NCBI GenBank assembly: GCA_030272585.1
Contig: BSYQ01000011.1
Coordinates: 3,410,001 to 3,474,000, forward strand
Source: Bryopsis sp. KO-2023
Taxonomy: Eukaryota; Chlorophyta; Ulvophyceae; Bryopsidales; Bryopsidaceae
Reading direction: 5' to 3'
DNA: 64,000 nucleotides
Every line of letters starts with the position of its first letter. The stretch's first letter is position 1. Under the pieces are notes generated by a model. The model had not been told where the DNA came from. It ran no database searches and was given only the letters and a program-made list of their open reading frames with translations. The position numbers and the translations under genes were made by a program. Below are positions 57,279 through 64,000 of the stretch, piece by piece.

Positions 57279-58215
57279 AACGCCAACCAAACGGTCGTCT
57301 TTCGTCGTTTTTCTTTCGTTTTTGTACAGTCGTACGAACTTGTGGGTTGCAATCACCGAAAGTGCGTCGTACTTCGCGCAGCGCCCTTTCCCAAGGCGTT
57401 TTTTCGTTTTTTTTTTTTTTTTTTCCGAACTCTCAGCCCCTCTTTCCTTTTCCCTATGCCTGGCGATCACCGAAAGCGCGTCGCACTTTGTCGCGTGCGA
57501 AACGAGTGAGAAACGAGTGAGAAAACCCAGTTTCTCTTTTTTCACAGAAACTGGCGTAACTCCCTCGTTTCTCACCCGTTTTGAGCGCGACAAAGTGCTG
57601 AGTGCTCGAAAAAATGCCCTCCATACTTCTGTCCGGTCGTTTTTTAAGTCGAAATATCTTGGGAGTGGTTCCGACGTGCATTTAAAATGCATGCATCAGG
57701 TGAGTCCTCGGAATCACTCTCCGGATACTTCGATCGAAAAAACAGGTGGACAGAAGTATGGGCGACATTTTTTCGAGCACTCAGCACTTTGTCGCGCTCA
57801 AAACGGGTGAGAAACGAGGGAGTTACGCCAGTTTCTGTGAAAAACGAGAAACTGGGTTTTCTCACTCGTTTCTCACTCGTTTCGAGCGCGACAAAGTGCT
57901 GAGTGCTCGGTTCAGCCTCTTCTTTGACGTGGTGAAGTGCACGCAGCGCCTTCCCCCCCGTTCTCCACCAGTTTTTTTTTTTTTTCTCTCCTTTCGCCCT
58001 GGAATCGCAAAGTCGGGAGAGTCGGACCTGCGCTCCGCGCACGTCCGCCATGCGAGCGGCGTCGACCGACATGGCGCTTCGAAAATCTGACATGCGAGCG
58101 CGGAGCGTGACCGGCGACGCAGGGACATTTCGATCGGGGGCCAGAGCCTCGACAAACTCCTCGCGATCGGGATTCAATAGAGAAAAATCTTCATTACATT
58201 CCGATTTTCCAATTA
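57239..58215 (-). mobile_element. S7: short unit, second copy of S3
   Basis: 977 bp, matches 34500-35476 at constant offset 22739 with no difference noticed. Divergence from S3 starts exactly at the hairpins on each side. Confidence 0.8.
57482..57909. repeat. Nested long palindrome in S7
   Basis: Copy of 34743-35170, including the 136-bp foldback element (57774-57909). Confidence 0.85.
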
Positions 58216-58255
58216 ACCGGTCTGTCTCATCGCTTTGACAGAGAGAGGGAAATCG
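58202..58255. repeat. Junction hairpin H12 (S7/S8)
   Basis: Arms CGATTTTCC/GGGAAATCG; inner stem CTGTC/GACAG. Left side as H7, right flank as H5. Confidence 0.85.
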
Positions 58256-59226
58256 AATGTAACAGTTGTTCGTTTTTTTGTTTTTTTTTTTCGAACTCCC
58301 AGCGAACGAACTCCCAGCGAACCACAAGCTGTAAGTTCATTCGATTTCCCTTTTTACATTAGGTAACCCCTTTTTCGTTTTTTTTTTTTTTTTCGAACTC
58401 CCAGCGAACCAGACCTTGGGGAGGGCGCCGCGCGCAGCGCGCAGCACCCTCGCCCATCACACTTCCTAACTCCACAGGTCGCTGCGCGCAGCGCACAGCA
58501 CCCTGGCCCATCACACTTTTTAAGTGGTCGCTGCGCTGCGCCCAGCGACCTCACCCATCACTTTTTTCAGTTCAACAGGTCGCTGCGCTGCGCCCAGCGA
58601 CCTTACCCATCACTTTTTTTAATCAAACAGGTCGCTGCGCTGCGCCCAGCGACCTCGCCCATCACTTTTTTAAGTGGTCGTCTGTAATCGCGCAGCTCCC
58701 TGTCCCATCACAACTTTAAAGAAGCGAGCTGCGCAGCGCGCAGCTCCCTGGCCCCTCACACTTTCAAAGCGATCGCTGCGCTGCGCGCAGCTCCCTCCCC
58801 ATCACTTTTTTTACTTTGAGAGGTCGCTGCGCTGCCCCCAGCGAGCTCGCCCATCACCTTTTAAAAAGAGCGAGCTGCCCAGCGCGCAGCTCCCTCCCTT
58901 TCAGTTTCGACTTTGCTGCGCCTTTGCTGCGCTTCGCGCCTCCCCCCCTCGTTCTCCGCCTGTTCGCTGGGCTTCGCGCAGCGCCCTGGAATTCCAAAGT
59001 CGGGTGAGTCGGACCTGCGCTCCATTCAGTTTCGATTCAGCTTCGCTCCGGTCCGCCATGCGCGCGACGTCGACCGACATGGCGCCTCGAAAATCAGACA
59101 TGCGGACTCGGAGCGTGACCGGCTACGGGGACATTTTGCCTGTGGGCTAGTACCCTACAAGCGACGGGAGGAGGGACATTTCGTTGATCCAAGGAAAATC
59201 TTCATTACATTACGATTTCCCAATTA
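58216..59226 (-). mobile_element. S8: short non-autonomous unit, 1011 bp
   Basis: No gene. CGAACTCCCAGCGAA repeats, a TTCGATTTCCC-like arm, then GC-rich monomers of the GGTCGCTGCGCTGC...CAGCGACC type (58420-58880), 5' subterminal block and a type-c cassette. Confidence 0.7.
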
Positions 59227-59266
59227 ACCGGTCTGTCTCATTGCTTTGACAAAGAGAGGGAAATCG
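59213..59266. repeat. Junction hairpin H13 (S8/U5)
   Basis: Arms CGATTTCCC/GGGAAATCG; inner stem CTGTC with GACAA. Left cassette type c variant; right side as H2 and H3. Confidence 0.85.
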
Positions 59267-60517
59267 AATGTAAAGAAAACCGTCGTCTGACACACGAAGT
59301 TGTGACACGAATGAGCACGTGAAAATAACACGGGAAGGACCAAACTTAAAACGGATTACAGCGAAATAACCAGCCTTCGCAACATCTATGCATAATCTGA
59401 ACTTCCACTCACATCACAATTATCATTATTTTTATTTCCCATCCATATATCCGAACCAAACGTTATTCTTTCCTTATGTTGTTGTTTTTGTTTTTTTTTC
59501 CTTCTTTTTTTTCAATTCCTAAATCCAAACCGAACGTTATTCTTTCCTTATTTTTATTTTCAAGTTTTTAAAGTTTTTCTCCGATTCCTACTCCCAAACC
59601 GAACATTATTATGTTCTTTGTTTTCTCTAATCCCAATATCTAAGCCCTAAATTTTTTTTCTTTTATCCTCATGATTTTTTTATTTATGATCCCTAAATCC
59701 GGTGTAATTTTTTTTTTTTTTTTTTTTTTTTTTCCTCGACCTCATAACAGTGCATATCCGTTTCCCTCCTAAAGATACCTCGTAAGATCCGCATAGAAAC
59801 TTCAACTTTTTTTTTTACCGTCTAAAAATCCTCCGTTCTCTCTTTCTCTCTTGCATCAATTTTTCCGTCTTTTTTTTCAACAATGAAAGCAAAACTTCCA
59901 CTCGAGCGAAGCTTAATCTCAATAGAATCGAGAGAGTGCACATCACCATAGCAATCAGCAAAGGCTATAGAGAGGAGCCGTACCCAACGGATGCGGGGAA
60001 ACATCCAATAATCCAAACGGTCGGGGCAAACCGTGACTCGTGTGGGGGGCGACACACGTAATGCGCGGGGGAACGCAACAAAAAACGGGTTGCTGATTGC
60101 TTATAGCTCAGAGAACTCCCAAGAAACTTAAAGAGAATAGCATCATCCGAGAGGGTAGAACCGACATGAAAGCAAACGAACTATGCGGAGGTATCGAAAT
60201 CTACAAAAAGAAAACCCATCGGATCGAGGATACTGCAAATAACGAAGAAAAAAGGAAGAAAACAAAACGTGTGATACATAGAATCGGCACAAAAAAACGG
60301 CACAAGGGAGAATCTTCGTTGGGTGACTGTCTATTGGATCAATCCTACGTGGAAAACTCAGAAACAACATCGAAGACACACAAATTTAAAACAAAACATC
60401 ATAAAACATGCTCACAATCAAAGAGGAACATATAAAAGAAAAATATGATCAAAAACAGAAAAAAGAACACTCGAACCAAAGGAAAACAATATGGTCCCCA
60501 CAAACACATGAAAAAAA
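59267..60517 (-). other. U5 3' trailer, no gene
   Basis: Same as the U2 trailer, including the run of about 25 T near 59708. Confidence 0.6.
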
Positions 60518-63500
60518 CTACTGAATATATCGAAGCACTCCCTCAATGCCCTCAGCGTCATACAAGGTCCTCGTCTGCTCCGCAAGACCCTCCAACCTCG
60601 CAAACTCCGCCAACCGCGGACCAAGCTTCTTCAGCTTGGCAAGGGATCGGATCCGACCGCGAGTGATGGGCGGATCGAAGGCGAGACCCTCGTAGGTGAA
60701 GGATCGGCTGACGGCCACGAAAGTAATGCCTGCCGCAAACTCCTTCGTCCCAAGGTCCACCAACACCCTGTCGAGTCCCTTGCCTTGGGACTTGTGGATG
60801 GAGATGGCCCAAGCCGGCATGAGAGGAAGCATCTTCCTCTCTCCAGAAGCCCTGGTCGCAGATGTCCGGACGTCGCGAGTGATAGGGACAATAGGAACGA
60901 CCCCCTCGACCCCCTCCAAGAAGCTCGGCCCCCTGTAGTCGTCGAACCGAACCAAGACAGCATCCGGCAATGCAGGGGGAGTCGTGGACGTGTACACGAT
61001 GTCATGAACGAAACCCATGGCGCCGTTGATGAGGCCGGCCTCTGTCCACGGGTTGGCTCGCAGCATCACCCTCGCTCCCTTGCATAAGCGCAAGGTAGAT
61101 GGGAGATTCGTCGCGTCCTCCACGTCAAGACCCCTGGGCACTCGCAAATCCTCCGCCCTAATCATCGCCGTGGGTTGATCCAACGCCACGAGCCGATCGT
61201 TGTTATGGCTCTCGGCTTGGGCGTTGGTGGCGCATAGGTACAAGGCATCCGAGAAAGCCTGTCTGTCGTCCACTGAAAGGGTACGGAGGTTGCGAGCCAT
61301 CAGGGCGTCGATGTCGGAATCCGTGGGACATCCTCGTCGAAGCCTCATGAGAATGTCCCGGAAGGCCACCTGGTCTTGGCCCGCCTGTCGCATGATCGCA
61401 GTGAGACGAACCACCACCCTGAACTGACGATACGCAGCAAAGCCGCGCAAGCGATCCGCCTTGGGCCTCTGCCCGCGATCGAACATCTCGGCATCGCTGA
61501 CGGGAGGGAGCTGTCCGAAATCACCCTCAATGACAATCGACAAGCCCCCAAACAACTGATCCGCGTGCTCCGGAAACGCCTGTCTACCCCGGGAGTCGAT
61601 CGATGCAAACGTCGATGCCCCGATCATCGATTTCTCATCGATGATGAGATATCGCACGCCCCTCAATCTCTCCTGAAGAAGGCTCAAGGCGTTGCCCTTG
61701 AGGTCCTTGCACCTCGAGCCCACGGGCAACATCAATAGAGAATGGAGCGTGCAACCGCCGACGTTGAAGGCGGCACAACCTGTCGGAGCGGCAACCACGA
61801 CCGAACCCTCCCCATGCTCTCTCTCGATCGCGGCAACGACGGCATGAATCAGGGCACTCTTGCCCGTGCCGGCGGTCCCCTCGACGATCATGCGCAAGGG
61901 AGGAGGGTCGTCGGAACGAGCATGCTCCACGATGATGTCATACGCGAGGCGTTGACTGTCAACGAGCTGATCACGATCGAGGTGGTCACGATCTCTGGGC
62001 AAAGGGCCGTCCCGTCTCACGTCCTGGATGAAGGTCCGCATGGTCGGGACGTCGTACTGGGCCGCGCTCGCGTGCCAATCATGATCGGAGGCCTCCATCA
62101 TGGGTCGGGCAAACTGTGGATGGGCAGCCAAAGCCCGCATCCAATCATCCTGCTCGTCCTCGGGGAACTGTCGATAGTCGTCGTCGCTCCCCTCGGAGCC
62201 ATCCTCCTCCTCATCATCATCCCCCACCTCGGGAGCGATGGAAACCTCTCTGAACAAATCGATCGCCCTGTGCATGGGCTGCTCCTCCAAGAACGCATCG
62301 AATGCCTCGACCCAAGTCATCTCACCGCCACCAAGCAAATCCCGATCCACGTCTCTCCACTCCTTGTAGCGGATAAGGTATTGCTGGCAAAAGTCGGGAA
62401 AGCGCTCGTCATCACGCGGCACTGGCCGGCAAGGCGGAAAGATCCTGATGATCTTGGGCTTCATCTTGCGCTTGGGTGCCGCATTCCTCGGAAGGTCGTA
62501 CCATCGAAAGAAGTCCTCCAAGCACTCCTTGATGTCGTCCGGACGGTTTTTGTACTCGTCCATCCACGAACGTCGAAGGAAACCACCCTCTTCTGTGGTG
62601 ATCTCTCTCGAATCGTCAAGCACTATGACACCGAAAGTCCTAGAGGCCATCGTGAGCTTGGCCGAGGCAAGCTTGTGGAAGGCCTCCATCGTGCATACGT
62701 CATGCTCCTTGATGGTGCGGTTGAGCATCTTGACGACGGCCGAGATGGAGTTGGCCTCCTCAGCGGTGCGACACGCGTCGTCGAGGATCTCCGAAAACAC
62801 CGCCATCAAGCCGCCGCTCTCCACCTCGGCCTTGCACGTGTAGCCGCACAGGTATCTCAAGAGGGCCGTCAACGACAAGATAGGTTGTATGTCGATGTTG
62901 GCCCTGAAGCCCTGCAGCATCGGTCGCGCCTGGTACTGGTTGAAGCGCTGCTGCTTTCCGGGCCTCCTCGCGAGCTCGAGCCTGTACTTTTGCCTCGGAT
63001 CCTCCACGATCTCCGCATGCGCCCGCACCTCCCTCGGGAACCTGAACCTGCACCTGCCCAAGTCCCGGTCCCTCTTGGACTTGAAGCAGCTGTTGGTGCA
63101 CACGTGGGGTCCCTGAACCCTCAACAGCTCCTCCAAGTCCCTTGCACGCTCCTCGTCGCTCGTGCCGATCGACGTGTACGTCCTCGTGGACGGGTGAGGC
63201 GTGGAGGGAGCGCTGCGGAAGTCCTCGTCCATGTCCAAGGTGATGCCGACTGTCTCTGTGAAGTACTCGATGACCTCTGCTCTCGTGTCGGCGCTCATCT
63301 CCTCGTGGGCGCTCCGCATCAAGTTGGGCGCATCCGGTAGCCACAAGAACCCGTGCATGTGGGGCGCCCCTCGCCACTGGTACTCGATCTTCGCCCAAAA
63401 CTCGTCCGCGCCGAAGTAAGGCACCATCACCTTCTTGAGGAACGACTCGGATCGCTCCAAGAAGTAGGCATCGATGAGATCGGCGTTGTCCACCATCGCT

Positions 63501-64000
63501 CGCCTCTTCTTCGCCTTCCTCTGGGCCTCCGTGGCACAATCTGAGTAGTCGAGTTGGAGGAGAGTCTCGATCTGTGGCCAAAACATCTCGGCGGAGCTCA
63601 AGGTGAAGAAGAGCGAGGGCATGTAGCCCTGGCTACCCTCGACCGGGTGCGTGAGCTGCCGAAACATCTCCTCCAGCTCGCCACGTCTATCGGACCAAAA
63701 TTGCTTCGTTCCTCGTATCCTTGAACCAAAGGCAAGAATCTTCCTCATAAGGCTCGAATCACCCTCATCTACGAGGTCCTTCAAGTCCTTCACCGTCATC
63801 TTGTTGATGTCTAGGTTCCCCTTGAGGAACACCCGTGCCGTGCAAAACGCGGCTTTGCGATCTGCGAGATTGACGACCAAGAACTTGAAGCGTGGATGCC
63901 GCGCGAAACGACGATCCGGCCATCGCATCAGATGAAGAGCGTACTCTCGCATGCCATTGACGTCGGGAAAGCCGGCCGTCGTGTAGTCGGCAGCGCCACA
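60518..64000 (-). CDS. OTU-Helitron Rep/Pif1 helicase, C-terminal part (copy 5)
   Basis: Open frame of about 1160 codons ending at the same TAG position as the other copies and running off the window; it corresponds to residues from about 647 to 1806 of the family B protein. HUH (PHMHGF), Y2 (RYLCGYTCK), Walker A and all helicase motifs are present and read the same as in the copies at 15031-20451 and 24392-29812. The OTU part lies outside the window. Confidence 0.92.
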   Translation of the reverse strand, partial: CGAADYTTAGFPDVNGMREYALHLMRWPDRRFARHPRFKFLVVNLADRKAAFCTARVFLKGNLDINKMTVKDLKDLVDEGDSSLMRKILAFGSRIRGTKQFWSDRRGELEEMFRQLTHPVEGSQGYMPSLFFTLSSAEMFWPQIETLLQLDYSDCATEAQRKAKKRRAMVDNADLIDAYFLERSESFLKKVMVPYFGADEFWAKIEYQWRGAPHMHGFLWLPDAPNLMRSAHEEMSADTRAEVIEYFTETVGITLDMDEDFRSAPSTPHPSTRTYTSIGTSDEERARDLEELLRVQGPHVCTNSCFKSKRDRDLGRCRFRFPREVRAHAEIVEDPRQKYRLELARRPGKQQRFNQYQARPMLQGFRANIDIQPILSLTALLRYLCGYTCKAEVESGGLMAVFSEILDDACRTAEEANSISAVVKMLNRTIKEHDVCTMEAFHKLASAKLTMASRTFGVIVLDDSREITTEEGGFLRRSWMDEYKNRPDDIKECLEDFFRWYDLPRNAAPKRKMKPKIIRIFPPCRPVPRDDERFPDFCQQYLIRYKEWRDVDRDLLGGGEMTWVEAFDAFLEEQPMHRAIDLFREVSIAPEVGDDDEEEDGSEGSDDDYRQFPEDEQDDWMRALAAHPQFARPMMEASDHDWHASAAQYDVPTMRTFIQDVRRDGPLPRDRDHLDRDQLVDSQRLAYDIIVEHARSDDPPPLRMIVEGTAGTGKSALIHAVVAAIEREHGEGSVVVAAPTGCAAFNVGGCTLHSLLMLPVGSRCKDLKGNALSLLQERLRGVRYLIIDEKSMIGASTFASIDSRGRQAFPEHADQLFGGLSIVIEGDFGQLPPVSDAEMFDRGQRPKADRLRGFAAYRQFRVVVRLTAIMRQAGQDQVAFRDILMRLRRGCPTDSDIDALMARNLRTLSVDDRQAFSDALYLCATNAQAESHNNDRLVALDQPTAMIRAEDLRVPRGLDVEDATNLPSTLRLCKGARVMLRANPWTEAGLINGAMGFVHDIVYTSTTPPALPDAVLVRFDDYRGPSFLEGVEGVVPIVPITRDVRTSATRASGERKMLPLMPAWAISIHKSQGKGLDRVLVDLGTKEFAAGITFVAVSRSFTYEGLAFDPPITRGRIRSLAKLKKLGPRLAEFARLEGLAEQTRTLYDAEGIEGVLRYIQ

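Larger units (their letters stand above)
59227..64000 (-). mobile_element. U5: partial autonomous Helitron, family B (3' part)
   Basis: The 3' part of a long unit, cut by the window edge. Trailer and gene match U2 at offset 45487 and U3 at offset 36126 apart from T-run length. Confidence 0.85.

Overview
The window is nuclear, repeat-rich eukaryotic DNA. A Ty3-type LTR retrotransposon with a chromodomain, a solo LTR, intronless 5.4-kb Helitron Rep/helicase genes and long T- and G-rich noncoding tracts all exclude a prokaryote. The host cannot be named from sequence alone. OTU/DUF6570-type Helitrons and chromoviruses would fit a fungus or an alga. No ordinary host gene was found; everything recognisable is mobile or satellite DNA.

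The backbone is one head-to-tail array of rolling-circle elements, all coding on the minus strand. Thirteen copies of a roughly 54-nt compound hairpin mark the junctions between units (4294, 13726, 23090, 32451, 33304, 34486, 35463, 36603, 54244, 56011, 57225, 58202, 59213). Long units (about 9.36-9.43 kb; U0 partial, U1, U2, U3, U4, and U5 partial) carry a 1806-residue protein: OTU-type cysteine protease, charged coiled coil, zinc ribbon, DUF6570-like region, HUH/Y2 Rep nuclease and Pif1-like helicase. Short units (0.85-1.8 kb; S1-S8) carry the same ends without the gene. The order is U0-U1-U2-U3-S1-S2-S3-S4-U4-S5-S6-S7-S8-U5. Sequence linkage across the hairpins places the unit boundary in an invariant 10-nt segment. 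That gives each unit a 5'-terminal arm, an inverted copy of it about 45 nt inside the 3' end, and a small 3'-terminal hairpin, as recalled for HLE2 (Helitron2/Helentron) elements.

Units fall into family A (U0, U1), family B (U2, U3, U5, nearly identical) and a B-like mosaic (U4). U1, U2 and U3 have open genes of exactly 5421 bp. U4 was open until an 8911-bp Ty3 element (42136-51046, identical 314-bp LTRs, 5-bp target duplication CCTCG) inserted into it. That retroelement encodes Gag, Pol (protease, RT, RNase H, integrase, chromodomain) and a third, unrecognised Cys-rich protein.

An autonomous Rep/helicase could mobilise the short units in trans because they share both ends. The leaders hold 180-bp tandem repeats, purine-rich tracts, GC-rich hairpins and compact tRNA-T-arm-like hairpins. 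S3 and S7 carry a 428-bp nested palindrome. Unit ends within the hairpins are given to about 10 nt; the exact cleavage sites are not established.
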